Source: Cherax quadricarinatus
Lineage: Eukaryota; Arthropoda; Malacostraca; Decapoda; Parastacidae
Length of the DNA: 64,000 nt
NCBI RefSeq assembly: GCF_038502225.1
Contig: NC_091357.1
Span: 3,807,358-3,871,357 of the forward strand
Direction: 5' to 3'
The notes beneath the pieces are model-generated. The model saw only the letters and a program-made list of their open reading frames with translations. It did not search any database and had not been told where the DNA came from. Of the stretch, positions 21,209-31,299 are shown one piece after another. Position 1 is the first letter of the stretch. Each line of letters opens with the position of its first letter. The position numbers and the translations under genes were made by a program.

Positions 21209-21450
21209 AGAAAAGTTGATAGAAGCAGAAGATACTTGAAGACGATGTAATCAGTCCATCACCCTTAAAGTTTTGAGGTGGTCAGTCCCTCAGTCTGGAG
21301 AAGAGCATTGTTCCATGGTATGAAACAAAATTGTTTCATACCATGGAACAATGCTCTTCTCCAGACTGAGGGACTGACCACCTCAAAACTTTAAGGGTGA
21401 TGGACTGATTACATCGTCTTCAAGTATCTTCTGCTTCTATCAACTTTTCT

Positions 21451-21494
21451 GTACTCGACTGAAGAAGCCTACTGTGTAGGCGAAACGTTTCGAA
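21451..21494 (+). ncRNA. Predicted hammerhead ribozyme, plus arm
   Basis: CTGAAGA at 21459-21465 (position 7 is free in hammerheads, so A is allowed), 6-bp stem II GCCTAC/GTAGGC with TGT loop, GAAA 21482-21485, ACGT helix III 21485-21488, cleavage predicted after T21489. Stem I pairs TCGA (21455-21458) with TCGA (21490-21493). All core positions are kept. Confidence 0.7.
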
Positions 21495-22005
21495 ATAAAG
21501 ATTCCTAACTGTTGCATATGTGTCTTACCTAACACCCACTCGTGTATTTATCTAACCTATTTTTAAAGCCACACAACGTTTTAGCCTCAATAACTGTACT
21601 CGGGAGTTTATTCCACTCATCCACAACTCTATTACCGAACTAGTGCTTTCCTATATCCTTCCTGAATCTGAATTTTTCCAACTTGAAACCATTGCTGCGA
21701 GTCCTGTCTTGGCTGGAAATTTTCAGCACGCAATTTAAATCCCCTTTATTTATTCCTGTTTTCCATTTATACACCTCGATCATATCCCCCCTAATTCTGC
21801 GCCTTTCGAGAAAGTGCAAATTCAGGGCCCTCAGTCTATCCTCATAGGGAAGATTCCTGATACATGGGATCATCTTTGTCATCCTCCTCTGTACGTTTTC
21901 CAGAGCATTTATATCCATTCTGTAATACGGTGACCAGAACTGTGCAGCATAATCTAAATGAGGCCTAACCAAGGATATATACCTCAGAGTTGAACAACCT
22001 GAGGA

Positions 22006-22367
22006 CTTATACTTCTCGTTGCCAAACTAACGTTTTTTCTCCAGTTTCTGGACATGTTTGGTCAGGTGTGGGTTCCAAACTGGTGCTGAGTATTCCAATA
22101 TGGGACTCGCATAGTATGTCGTATAAAATGACATGAATGACTTCTTGCTTAGACATGTTTGCTGCAGCGGTTATTCGGTTGATACTTGCCTCAGATAATG
22201 TGCTCGGTAGAGTGCCCACCTCAAGAACCGTCTTGTGTGACTTTTACGGCCTTTGCAAACATCTTGAATCTATACTCTAAAGCTTCCTTTTCCCATCTCA
22301 GGTCTTCATAACTTTCCACTTGTTTTGGTTAAATTATAGTAGCCACGTGTCAGACCAGACCTACAAC
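22006..22367. other. Unassigned stretch
   Basis: A short minus ORF (22007-22219) has no domain I recognise. It could be part of an undetermined LINE or unique DNA. It carries the left target site of the next insertion. Confidence 0.35.
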
Positions 22368-22416
22368 CTGTCCAGGTTGTTAGGTAAGACACATATGCAA
22401 CAGTTAGGTATCTTTA

Positions 22417-22460
22417 TTTGAAACGTTTCGCCTACACAGTAGGCTTCTTCAGTCGAGTAC
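22417..22460 (-). ncRNA. Predicted hammerhead, first tandem unit
   Basis: Core CTGAAGA is the complement of 22446-22452; GAAACGTT ends at 22422, predicted cleavage between 22422 and 22421. Inner stem I keeps two pairs, with GTAC/GTAT-type outer pairing possible. Confidence 0.58.
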
Positions 22461-22818
22461 AGAAAAGTTGATAGAAGCAGAAGATACTTGAAGACGATGT
22501 AATCAGTCCATCACCCTTAAAGTTTTGAGGTGGTCAGTCCCTCAGTCTGGAGAAGAGCATTGTTCCGTTGTCTGAAACAATATGAAGTTGAAGTGACAGA
22601 ATCGGGCCTTATATAGTGCCAAGAGGTGAGACGTAGGTTGATTTGGGAGGGCAGGTCCCTCTCAAACCCAGCCGTTCTCACTAGTAGAGGTTGTCGAAGT
22701 AGATGGTCTGTACCAAGATACCCTTGTGCTGCAGTGTCTGACAGAATGAACATTAAAATGGTATAAAATACCGACAGATTGTTAGGTAAGACACATATGC
22801 AACAGTTAGGTATCTTTA

Positions 22819-22862
22819 TTTGAAACGTTTCGCCTACACAGTAGGCTTCTTCAGTCGAGTAC
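22819..22862 (-). ncRNA. Predicted hammerhead, second tandem unit
   Basis: Identical to the first motif over the core, 402 bp further on. A transcript of the minus strand would hold both, so cleavage at each would release a 402-nt piece. Confidence 0.58.
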
Positions 22863-22966
22863 AGAAAAGTTGATAGAAGCAGAAGATACTTGAAGACGAT
22901 GTAATCAGTCCATCACCCTTAAAGTTTTGAGGTGGTCAGTCCCTCAGTCTGCTTCTATCAACTTTT

Positions 22967-23012
22967 CTGTACTCGACTGAAGAAGCCTACTGTGTAGGCG
23001 AAACGTTTCAAA
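22967..23012 (+). ncRNA. Predicted hammerhead, foldback arm
   Basis: Same motif on plus (ACTCGACTGAAGAAGCC ... GGCGAAACGTTTC), the inverted partner of the second unit. Confidence 0.55.
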
Positions 23013-23261
23013 TAAAGATACCTAACTGTTGCATATGTGTCTTACCTAACAATCTGTCGGTATTTTATACCATTTTAATGTTCATTCTGTCCAGGTTCAC
23101 TTGTAGTCTTTCCTGGTGCACACCTTTTTATATTCTCATTAGTTTCACATCTGCAGACAGGAATAACTCTCTCTGCCCCTTGTCCCTTCCATTCACGTAC
23201 ACAAGAAATATTACTGTTACTTGACTCACGAAATCGTAATGATACGATTGCAAACAAACCA

Positions 23262-23370
23262 TACCACGGGCGGGATTTGAACCCGCGGTCAGAGAGTCTC
23301 AAAACTAACGCAACGGTCTGGAGTTTTGAGACTCTGACCGCGGGTTCAAATCCCGCCCGTGGTATGGTTT
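23262..23370. mobile_element. Palindromic tRNA-like element
   Basis: AACCATACCACGGGCGGGAT at left is complementary to the right end. Each arm contains a T-arm-like CGGGTTCAAATCCCG. An A-box-like TAACGCAACGG lies in the centre. It is not a tRNA gene because the 5' half is incomplete. A single arm recurs at 50925. Confidence 0.65.
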
Positions 23371-23384
23371 TAATAGTACTGTTT

Positions 23385-24060
23385 TTTTGTGGGAGCCCCA
23401 CTCGGCACACTCACTTGAACACCGCCTAAGAACAATCACTCGTTTTCTTCCTGTTAATACTTCCTTGATCCATTGTAGTGCCTTTCCTGTTACTCCTGCC
23501 TGCTCCTCTAGCAGTGCTGTGTCCAAAAACCTTTTTATCTAAAAACAGGCAATCTACGCCTCCCTCTCTCTCGTGCCTCACTTTTGTCTCATTGTCTTGG
23601 AATTCGAATAAGTTTGTGAGACAGGATTTACCTTCTCTAAGGCCGCGTTGGTGATCCGCCACTCTTCTGATAATATTGTCCATAACCGTACATGCTATAC
23701 ACGTCACTGAAACTGGTCTGGACAGATACCTAAAGTCAGTGCCGGATCAGCCGGGCTGTGGCTCGTACGTTGGACTGCGTGCGGCCAGCAGTAACAGCCT
23801 AGTTGATCAGGCCCTGATCCATCGGGAGGCCTGGTCATGGACCGGGCCGCGGGGGCGTTGATCCCCGGAATAACCTCCAGGTAACCTCCAGGTATGTCCC
23901 CCTTCTTAAATACTGGGATTAAATTTGATGTCTCCCGCACTTCTAGCAGATGCCATATTTCTTTTGACATATTGAAGATTGTTGCTAGTGGTTCACACAG
24001 TGCTTCTGCTCGCTCTCTCAGAACCCACGGAGAGATATATATGATATCATCGCCTTCGAG
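23385..24060 (-). pseudogene. LINE F RT, interrupted by a LINE B tail
   Basis: From 24060 down the minus strand reads S-P-W-V-L-R-E-R-A-E-A-L-C-E-P-L, then P-V-F-K-K-G-D. It is interrupted at 23713-23895 by a plus-strand LINE B 3' tail ending in two CTCCAGGTA units. It resumes with R-E-G-K-S-C-L-T-N-L-F-E-F and D-C-L-F-L-D (motif A region), but stops before the F-A-D-D motif. A dead fragment. Confidence 0.75.
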
Positions 24061-24159
24061 GTATTTAGCTCATAGTTTCCTCATCTCTTTTCTGTCGTAT
24101 GTATTGTGCCCAACACACATTGGTTCAACCTGCGCTTATGACTCTGTCGTCCATATTTC

Positions 24160-24329
24160 GTGTGCGTGCGTGCGTGTGTGCGCGTGCGTCTGTGCGCGTG
24201 CGTCTGTGCGCGTGCGTGCGTGCGTGCGTGCGTGTGTGTGCGTGCGTGCGTGCGCGTGCGTGTGTGCGCGTGCGTGTGTGCGCGTGCGTGTGTGCGCGTG
24301 CGTGTGTGCGCGTGCGTGTGTGCGCGTGC

Positions 24330-24402
<73 letters not shown>

Positions 24403-24475
24403 CGCCTAGTTGAGGTTTCAGGGGTCGAGTTCAAGCTCCTAGCCCCGCCTCTTCACTGGTCGCTACTAGGTGTGT
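24160..24475 (-). repeat. GTGC/GT compound microsatellite joined to a LINE F tail
   Basis: About 240 bases of GTGC, GTGT and GCGT mixtures becoming pure GT, then TACTCGCCTAGTTGAGG and AAGCTCCTAGCCCCGCC, the minus-strand LINE F 3' UTR. The repeat lies where the retrotransposon's (CA)n end would be. The long C-V-C-V ORFs are artefacts. Confidence 0.85.
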
Positions 24476-24650
24476 GTTTGTGTGAACTGTGCATTGGTGA
24501 ATGTTCTCGACGCTTTTTTTTAGGAGGGGGTCTGGGCCCTAGGCCCTAGTCCTTAGGCCCTAGTCCTAGTTCTGAGTGATGCCTCTTAAACGTAGTCGAC
24601 CGGAATTCTTGATGTCTGGCCATATTATACTCAAAAAAACTGCGTGTTTA

Positions 24651-24735
24651 GTGTTTACCTGGAGTTTACCTGGAGAGAGTTTCGGGGGTCAACGCCCCCG
24701 CGGCCCGGTCTGTGACCAGGCCTCCTGGCCTCCAG
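24651..24735 (-). mobile_element. LINE B extreme 3' tail
   Basis: TTTACCTGGAGTTTACCTGG (two terminal units), then GGGGGTCAACGCCCCCGCGG. Only ~85 bases. Confidence 0.78.
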
Positions 24736-25149
24736 TTCACAGCCACTTCATTGCATTAACCAACTACGATGAGACAAAAAATATTTCCTGACTTTCTTGT
24801 TTTTGTTTTCAGTTTATAGATGCTTCTTTTTTTCAGTTGTATCTCAAAATCTGTATCAGTATCTCAAAATCTGTTTTGCCAATTCCTTCTGCGTATCCTA
24901 TACGTCATAATCATGTCCCCTCATTTACGGAGCAACTTTTAATGTAAACAAGACTGGTCGATGCTTTATTAGCCAAGGTTGTGCTAGTTACTAGAACTTC
25001 TGGCAGATTAGTATATACACAGATTATCAAACAAAATGGAAAGTATGTTTAGTCTTATAGCCACTAATAAAAATTGTTCTTGATTGTCCACTAATTAATA
25101 CAGTGGTACTGTTGTATAACGTGTGTGATATGTTAAGGTAACTTATTAA

Positions 25150-25372
25150 TGAGCAGCTGCAAGTTACCACCTTTGAACGTCATGTTCTCGATTGCACGCT
25201 AAAAAAAAACTAATATCTTCCTGCAATTGTTCAGTGTGTCTTACCGAGGTGACTTTCACGTTTATTTTGGTGTCATCTGCAAATGATACAAAATTATGAC
25301 GGGTGTTTTTGTGTGTGTGTTTGCTATGAGGATAAGAAAACGTAGACACGCCAGCATTGTGCCTTGGGGAAG
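25150..25372 (-). pseudogene. LINE C RT fragment with intact FADD
   Basis: Minus ORF 25164-25349 reads H-N-F-V-S-F-A-D-D-T-K-I-N-V-K-V, then Q-L-Q-E-D-I. The upstream Q-G-T-M-L motif abuts the 3' end of the long LINE B copy at 25372. Confidence 0.75.
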
Positions 25373-25395
25373 TTACCTGGAGGTTATTGCGGGGA

Positions 25396-26310
25396 TCAAC
25401 GCCCCCGCGGCCCGGTCCATGACCAGGCCTCCCGGTGGATCACGGCCTGATCAACCAGGCTGTTACTGCTGGCCGCACGCAGTCCAGCGTACCAGCCACA
25501 ACCCGGCTGATCCGGCACTAGCTTTAAGTATCTGTCCAGCTCTCTCTTGAAGGCAGCCAGGGGTTTATTAGTAATTCCCCTAATGCTTGATGGGAGGCTG
25601 TTGAACAGTCTTGGGCCCAGGACACTTATGGTGTTTTCTCTTAGTGTACCAATGGCGCCCCTACTTTTAATTGGGGGTATTTTGCATCGCCTGCCCAGTC
25701 TTTTACTTTCGTAGGGAGTGATTTCTGTGTGCAGATTTGGGACCATTCCTTCCAAGATTTTCCAAGTGTAGATTATGATATATCTCTCCCTCCTGCGTTC
25801 CAACGAGTACAAGTCAAGTGCTTCCAAGCGTTCCCAGTAGTTAAGGTGCTTGACAGAACTTATACGTGCAGTAAAGGATCTCTGTACACTCTCTAGATCT
25901 GCAATTTCACCTGCTTTGAATGGAGATGTTAGTGTACAGCAGTATTCCAGCCTAGAGAGAACAAGTGATTTGAAAAGGATCATCATTGGCTTGGCATCTC
26001 TCGTTTTGAAAGTTCTCATTATCCATCCTATCATTTTCTTTGTACTTGTGATCGTGGCACTGTTGTGATCCTTGCAAGTGAGATCCTTATACATTACTAC
26101 TCCCAGGTCCCTTACATTATTTTTCCGCTCTATTGTATGGTCAGAGTTTGTAGTATACTCTGTTCTAGTTATTATCTCCTCCAGTTTTCCATAACGGAGT
26201 AGTTGGAATTTGTCCTCATTGAACATCATATTGTTTTCCGTTGTCCACTGGAAAACTTTGTTTATATCTTCTTGGAGGTTAACCGCGTCCTCAGCGGATG
26301 ACAGCCTCAT
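25396..26310 (-). pseudogene. LINE B RT, C-terminal half
   Basis: 304 residues without stops: E-D-I-N-K-V-F-Q-W-T, E-D-K-F-Q-L-L-R-Y-G, the D-L-G-V-V-M and W-I-M-R-T-F-K-T-R thumb blocks, Y-L-K-L-V-P-D-Q-P-G-C-G and the conserved end R-E-A-W-S-W-T-G-P-R. It is the part after the FADD motif and it begins where the family D insertion ends. Together with the next upstream ORF it makes the RT, so the break is the insertion and not decay. The long open frame suggests a recent copy. Confidence 0.85.
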
Positions 26311-26327
26311 GCAGGTCCTATTAGTAA

Positions 26328-26448
26328 GTAAGTTTATTCAGGTATACACAAATACAGTTACATAGAATTATCATACATAGCAGCATATGTGTAGAGAACC
26401 TAGGATAACCCAAAAAAGTCAGTGACTTATTTCCGCAAAGGATGATAC
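26328..26448. mobile_element. Dispersed repeat D, inserted in the RT catalytic motif
   Basis: AGTAAGTAAGTTTATTCAGG to ACCCAAAAAAGTCAGTGACT. Related copies are at 35717 and 40172. No ORF and no obvious A/B box, so its class is unknown. Confidence 0.75.
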
Positions 26449-26449
26449 G

Positions 26450-27202
26450 GTGCTGTGGTGTATATCTGTCTGATATGAGAAAGAAGATGGGGGTGAGTAC
26501 TGTGCCTTGTGGAACAGAGCTCTTCATTATGGCAGCCTCCGATTTAACTCTGTTGACCACTACTCTTTGTGTTCGATTTGTTAGGAAGTTGAAGATCCAT
26601 CTCCCCACTTTCCCAGTTATTCCTTTAGCACGTATTTTGTGCGCTATTACGCCATGATGGCATTTGTCAAACGCTTTTGCAAAGTCTGTGTATATTACAT
26701 CTGCATTCTGATTTTCTTCCAGTGCATCCAAAGCCATATCATAGCGATCCAGTAGTTGAGAGAGGCAGGAGCGACCTGCCCTGAACCCATGTTGTCCTGG
26801 ATTGTGCAGATTTTGGGAATCCAGGTGATTTGCAGTCCTGCTTCTTAGCACTCTTTCAAAGATTTTCATGATGTGGGACGTCAGAGCTATTGGTCTATAG
26901 TTCTTAGCTAATGCTTTGCTGCCACCTTTATGGAGTGGGGCTATATCTGTTATTTTAAGTGACTGTGGAATTTCACCCATGTCCAAACTCCTCCTCCATA
27001 GTGTATTTAGGGCACGTGAGAGGGGTTTCTTGCAGTTCTTAATGAAAACAGAGTTCCACGAGTCTGGGCCCGGGGCTGAGTGCATGGGCATGTTGTCAAT
27101 GGCTTTTTCGAAGTCTATCGGAGTTAGGGTAATGTCGGAAATCTGGCATACATTTATGGAGTTAGGCTCATTCATGAAGAAATCATTTGGGTCGTCGATC
27201 AC
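26450..27202 (-). pseudogene. LINE B RT, N-terminal half
   Basis: Reads H-S-A-P-G-P-D-S-W-N, N-Y-R-P-I-A-L-T, Q-H-G-F-R-A-G-R-S-C-L, motif A Y-T-D-F-A-K-A-F-D, V-N-R-V-K-S and S-S-V-P-Q-G-T-V-L-T-P. Just after S-S-F-A of the expected F-A-D-D, the sequence turns into repeat D. Enzyme activity is therefore lost, though all other palm motifs are kept. Confidence 0.85.
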
Positions 27203-27518
27203 CAGACTGATTAGTGGCTCACTAAACAGAGTCGTACTGGGATTTCAGTATTTCACTCATTTCCTTGTTGTCATCTGTGTAAGTCCCATCCTGTCTGAGT
27301 AAGGGCCCGATACTAGATGTGGTATTTGCCTTGTTTTTGGCTTATGAAAAAAAATATTTCGAATTTCTTTTAATTTCACTAATAGCTTTAAGCTCCTCCT
27401 GTCTCTCCTGGTTCCTGTAAGAGTCATTTAACTTAAGTTCGATAGTTTCCACTTCCCTGGTCAGTGCCTCCTTTCGTGTATCAGATATTCTAGCACTCCT
27501 GAGGAGCTCAGCGACTCT

Positions 27519-27782
27519 TCATCTTCTTATGTAGAGGGAGCGTCTTTCTCTCTCCAGTTTACTCCTGCTCTTCTTTCTTAGGGGAATATGCCTAGAACAT
27601 GCTTCAGCTGCCAGAAAGTTGATCTTTTCAAGGCACTGGTTTGGATCCATGTCATTTAAGATATCTTCCCAACACGTTTCATTTAGGACATGGTTTACCT
27701 GGTCCCAGTTGATGTTCTTGTTGTATTTTGTGAAGACACCTTTACAGGTACATGCATTCTGTGGATCAGGACCCCTATGCAT
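27519..27782 (-). pseudogene. LINE B endonuclease-RT linker
   Basis: 87 residues: V-N-H-V-L-N-E-T-C-W-E-D-I-L then R-K-K-S-R-S-K-L-E-R-E-R-R, a basic helix typical of LINE linkers. 42960-43150 holds the same segment in the plus-strand copy. Frames on both sides are broken. Confidence 0.7.
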
Positions 27783-27892
27783 GTACGTCTGGACTTCGAT
27801 TAGGTTGTGATTGGAATTAGTTGTTTTTGATATTATGTCTCTTATCAGGTCCTCATTATTGGTGAAGATAAGGTGTTTTCTAGTCTTGTTGG

Positions 27893-28574
27893 CTACACTA
27901 TCTGCTGGCTTAAGGTGTGTTTTTCGCAGAGACTTAGTAGCTCATGTGTGTGTGACCTTTCATCTGCGCTACCTCCAGAGATTGTTTCAGCTATAATATT
28001 GTTTGCTACATTCTTCCATTTTGTATGCCTTAGGTTGAATTCACCAAGCAGTAAGATGTTTGGGGATGGAGCTGGAAGGTTTTCTAGACAGTAATCAATT
28101 TTCAGTAGCTGTTCCTTGAACTGTTGGGAGGATGCATCTGGTGGCTTGTATACAACCACAATGACTAGGGTTTGGTTCTCGATCTTTATTGATAAAACGT
28201 CAACTACCTCATTTGTGGTGTTCAGCAACTCCGTGCAGATAAGGGACTCTTTGACATACAGGCCAACCCCCCCTTGTTGCCTGTTCTTTCTGTCGCATCT
28301 AAAAAGGTTGTACCCACTTATCCATATTTCACTGCCAAAGTGATCTTTTGTGAAGAGTCTCTGTGAAGGCTGCAAACATTGCATTAGACTCCTCTAGAAG
28401 TCCACTGATAAAAGGTATTTTGTTGTTGGTGGATGGCTTAAGGCCCTGTATATTAGCAAATATGAATGAGGCTGTATTCTGTGTTGGGGGGATTTTGTTA
28501 TTGGCATCAGTAGTTGTAGTTCTGGAGGGCCATGGGTGGCCACTGGCTGCGCCTCCAGTCCAACAAGGCTCCAA
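27893..28574 (-). pseudogene. LINE B endonuclease domain (EEP)
   Basis: Two overlapping frames. The first part (28574-28329) reads I-F-A-N-I-Q-G-L-K-P and F-A-A-F-T-E-T-L, the catalytic Glu motif. The second (28384-27893) has Q-G-G-V-G-L-Y-V, V-I-V-V-V-Y-K-P and L-L-L-G-E-F-N-L-R-H, where G-E-F-N replaces G-D-F-N. One frameshift near 28330-28380 breaks it. Confidence 0.78.
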
Positions 28575-28680
28575 GGTGGTGGACTATTTTTATTTCCTTC
28601 CATTTTCTTTTTCCGTTTCCTGCCTCTAAAAAATCACCTGGAGTTGGGTTGTCGTAGCTACTAATGTTTGTCTTGTGGGG

Positions 28681-29320
28681 TCAGTGCCTCCTGGTCCCTT
28701 TTAGATGGTATACAGGGCAGTCGATGTTGTAACACTGCTTCTGGAGGACCGAGGAGTGAAAGAAAGTACAGGAAGAAGAACGACACACTCCTTTAGACAG
28801 GAGGTCGCTATATTTTTTGGGATGCTCAAATTTGCACGTCCCCTTTTTTTCCTGATATTCCATGCTTACAAATGCCCCAAGCATAATATTTGCACAAATT
28901 CACCTTTGGTTGAGAATTGTTGGGAGGTGTGTTGTCAATTTCTGCAGGTTCTGGGACTGCACTATAATCCTCAGTATCCAAGCCAGGGCCACCCCATCCT
29001 GGATTCCATCTACTTTCCTCAGTAGAGGAAGGATGAGGAGACTCCTCTCCTACATCTGTACTGTGGGCCACGGTCTTGTGCAATGATGGTTGTATATTTA
29101 CGGTTTTAGTGGTGGTTGTAGTAGGGTCCCTAGTAGAGTCTGGGCTATGTGGGTGACTAGATAGTTTCGAGTTATCTGTTGTGGTATGGGCATTCTGCAT
29201 TTTTTGATTCACTATCTCTTTCTCCCATGTTTTATATATTTTTGGTAGTCTATCCAAGAGGATGTTTATTACTACTCCGTTATGCCTATGGTGATTATTT
29301 TGTGTGTAATCACCCCATGA
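28681..29320 (-). pseudogene. LINE B ORF1 with CCCH-type zinc fingers
   Basis: An acidic, S/T/P-rich N-terminal part (I-Y-K-T-W-E-K-E-I, then repeats of T and P) leads to C-K-Y-Y-A-W-G-I-C-K-H. The adjoining frame continues with T-C-K-F-E-H, V-C-R-S-S-S-C-T-F-F-H and C-Y-N-I-D-C-P-V-Y-H. Thus three Cys/His modules of C3H type are present, the second lacking its first Cys. The frames are joined across a T7 run at 28844-28850, where one base is extra. C3H fingers usually bind RNA; an RNA-packaging role is inferred. The TTG at 29257 is an arbitrary start; the frame is open to a stop near 29325. Confidence 0.72.
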
Positions 29321-29334
29321 TCATATATGTCAAG

Positions 29335-29460
29335 CACAAACTTTCTCGGTCCACAGCAGGATTTGAACCTGCACACTCTGTATCAAAGCACATAGTACTT
29401 TCTCTACACACACACTACTTTCTCTACAGGTTGGAATCCTGCTGTGGACTAAGAGATAAT
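29335..29460. mobile_element. Palindromic tRNA-like element
   Basis: GTCCACAGCAGGATTTGAAC and its complement near 29430-29455 (CAGGTTGGAATCCTGCTGTG) form arms with T-arm-like sequence. The centre is ACACACAC-rich. Confidence 0.6.
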
Positions 29461-29489
29461 ATATGTTAAAAGTAAGCCCGTTTGCGATA

Positions 29490-31245
29490 GTCCTGAAATA
29501 ATAGATTATGTAGAACAGGATGATAAACTATGTACGATTGCGGTAACTAGTGACATGGTCCTCAGACAAATAGAGAAACTAAAACCTAACAAATCCCCAG
29601 GTCCTGATGAACTGTTTGCAAGGGTGTTAAAGGAATGTAAAGAGGAACTTAGTATACCTTTGGCTAATCTTTTTATCATATCACTACAAACTGGCATAGT
29701 GCCTGGTAAGTGGAAAATGGCAAATGTAATACCTATATACAAGGCAGGTGACAGGTCCTTGACTTCGAACTATAGACCAATAAGCCTTACCTCCACAGTG
29801 GAAAAATTTATGGAATCTATAATTGCCGAAACAATTCGTAGCCATCTTGACAGGCACAGATTGATTAATGAATCTCAACACGGTTTTACAAAGGGGCGTT
29901 CCTGTCTTATGAATTTACTAATTTTTTTCACTAAGGTGTTTGAGGAGGTAGATCATGGTAATGAATATATTGTGTATATGGACTTCAATAAGACTTTGGA
30001 TAGAGTTCCACACCAGAGGCTATTGAGGAAACTTAAGGCACACGGAATAGCAGGAGAATTTTTTTCCTGGGTAGAGGCATGGCTGACAAATAGGCAGCAG
30101 AGAGTTTGCATAAATGGGGAGAAATCAGAATGGGGGGCACGTCACAAGCGGTGTTCCTCAGGGGTCAGCGTTGGGCCTGTTGTTCACAATTTACATAAAT
30201 GACATAGATGAGGGAATATATAGCGACATAAGCAGATTTGCTGATGACACCAAAATAAGCCGTCCAATTCATTCTAATGAGGACACTAGAGCACTCTAGG
30301 ATGATTTGAATAGACTGATGCAATGATCGGAGAAGTGGCAGATGCAGTTTAATATTGACAGATGCAAAGTTCTAAATGTTGGACAGGTAAATAACCATGC
30401 CACTTATAAACTAAATGTAGATCTTAATACTACTGATTGCGAAAAGGATTTAGGAGTTCGGGTTAGCAGTAATCTAAAACCAAGGCAACAGTGCATTAGT
30501 GTTCGCAATAAAGCTGACAGAATTCTTGACTTCATATCTTGAAGTATAAATAATATAAGTCCTCAGGTTGTTCTTCAACTCTATATATCCTTGGTTAGGC
30601 CTCATTTAGACTATACTGCTCAGTTCTGGTCACCGTATTACAGAATGGATGTAAATGCTCTGGAAAATGTACAGAGGAGGATGACAAAGATGATCCCGTG
30701 TATCAAAAATCTTCCCTATGAGGATAGACTGAGGGCCCTGAATCTGCACGTTCTCGAAAGGCGTAGAATTAGGGGGGATATGATCGAGGTGTATGAATGG
30801 AAAACACGAATAAATAAAGGGGATGTAAATAGCATGCTAAAAATTTCCAGCCAAGACAGGACTCGCAACAATGGCTTCAAGTTGAAAAAATTCAGATTCA
30901 GGAAGGATATAGGAAAGCACTGGTTTGGTAATAGAGTTGTGGATGAGTGGAACAATTTCCCGAGGACAGTTATTAAGGCTGAAACGTTGTGTAGTTTTAA
31001 ATAGAGGTTAAATAAATACATGAGTGGGTGTGAGTTGGACCTGACTAGCTTGTGCTGCTGGGTCTGGTGCCGTGCTCCTTCTTTAAGTGGAGGTGACCAG
31101 ACTGGGTGGGTCATTGGGTTAATCCGGGGGGGGTCATTGGGGTAAGCCGGGGGGTCATTGGCGTAATCCCGGGGGGGACATTGACCTGCTCCGCATGGGT
31201 CGGTAGGCCTGTTGCAGTGTTCCTTCTTGCTTATGTTCTTATGTT
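29490..31245 (+). mobile_element. LINE A copy 3, 5'-truncated
   Basis: Starts in the linker/RT border (compare 5409) and runs to CTTATGTTCTTATG. ORFs 29555-30202, 30114-30299, 30342-30542 and 30591-31004 are pieces of one RT. Motif A reads D-F-N-K-T-L-D; the F-A-D-D at 30237-30248 is intact. Breaks: a frameshift near 30140-30175, a stop near 30300 and one near 30540. The UTR has GGGGGG-containing tandem phrases (31090-31180) that are longer than in copy 1. Confidence 0.87.
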
Positions 31246-31299
31246 TATACGCGTTTTGGTTGTCTTTCAGCGCCTCCGTAATTCTATCCGTGCTGGTTT

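Larger units (their letters stand above)
21093..21531. mobile_element. Hammerhead foldback element (copy d)
   Basis: Inverted repeat with ~200-bp arms meeting at CAAAATTG (about 21325). The left end has an extra GAACATTAAAATGGTATAAA. ACACCCACTCATGT (21079-21092) and ACACCCACTCGTGT (21532-21545) flank it, a 14-bp target duplication with one mismatch, inside LINE A. Both strands carry an intact hammerhead motif. Confidence 0.88.
20884..22005 (-). mobile_element. LINE A copy 2, 5'-truncated, interrupted by a hammerhead element
   Basis: Minus-strand UTR (20884-21092) then, after the insertion at 21093-21531, the RT C-terminus. ORF 21640-21972 keeps 110 residues in frame (H-L-D-Y-A-A-Q-F-W-S-P, F-K-L-E-K-F-R-F). 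The copy ends near 22005 inside the thumb. Confidence 0.85.
22379..23086. mobile_element. Composite hammerhead insertion with a 402-bp tandem unit
   Basis: The 11-bp CTGTCCAGGTT at 22368-22378 repeats at 23087-23097, bracketing ~708 bp. Inside, GTTAGGTAAGACACATATGC occurs in the same orientation at 22379 and 22781, exactly 402 bp apart, each followed by a minus-strand hammerhead. The second unit then folds back, giving a plus-strand hammerhead near 22990 and ending in the complement of AATGAACATTAAAATGG. The 22560-22740 part of the unit holds no ORF with a recognisable domain. Confidence 0.82.
25372..29325 (-). mobile_element. LINE B, nearly full length
   Basis: From right to left: ORF1 (about 29320-28681), endonuclease (28574-27893), linker, RT (27202-25396) and the tail (25560-25372) with TTACCTGG. 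One dispersed repeat (family D) is inserted at 26328-26448. The copy shows the whole element to be about 3.8 kb. The 3' end has no poly(A). It is the reference for the many B tails in the window. Confidence 0.85.

Noticed and set aside
22379..23086. Autonomous Penelope-like element
   Set aside because: No Penelope RT or GIY-YIG nuclease could be read in or around the hammerhead elements; the copies here are non-autonomous.
23262..23370. Functional tRNA gene pair
   Set aside because: T-arm text is good, but the acceptor and D-arm parts do not complete a cloverleaf and the two halves are mirror images.
24081..24549. Cysteine-rich and histidine/threonine-rich ORFs
   Set aside because: GTGC/GT microsatellite read in different frames.
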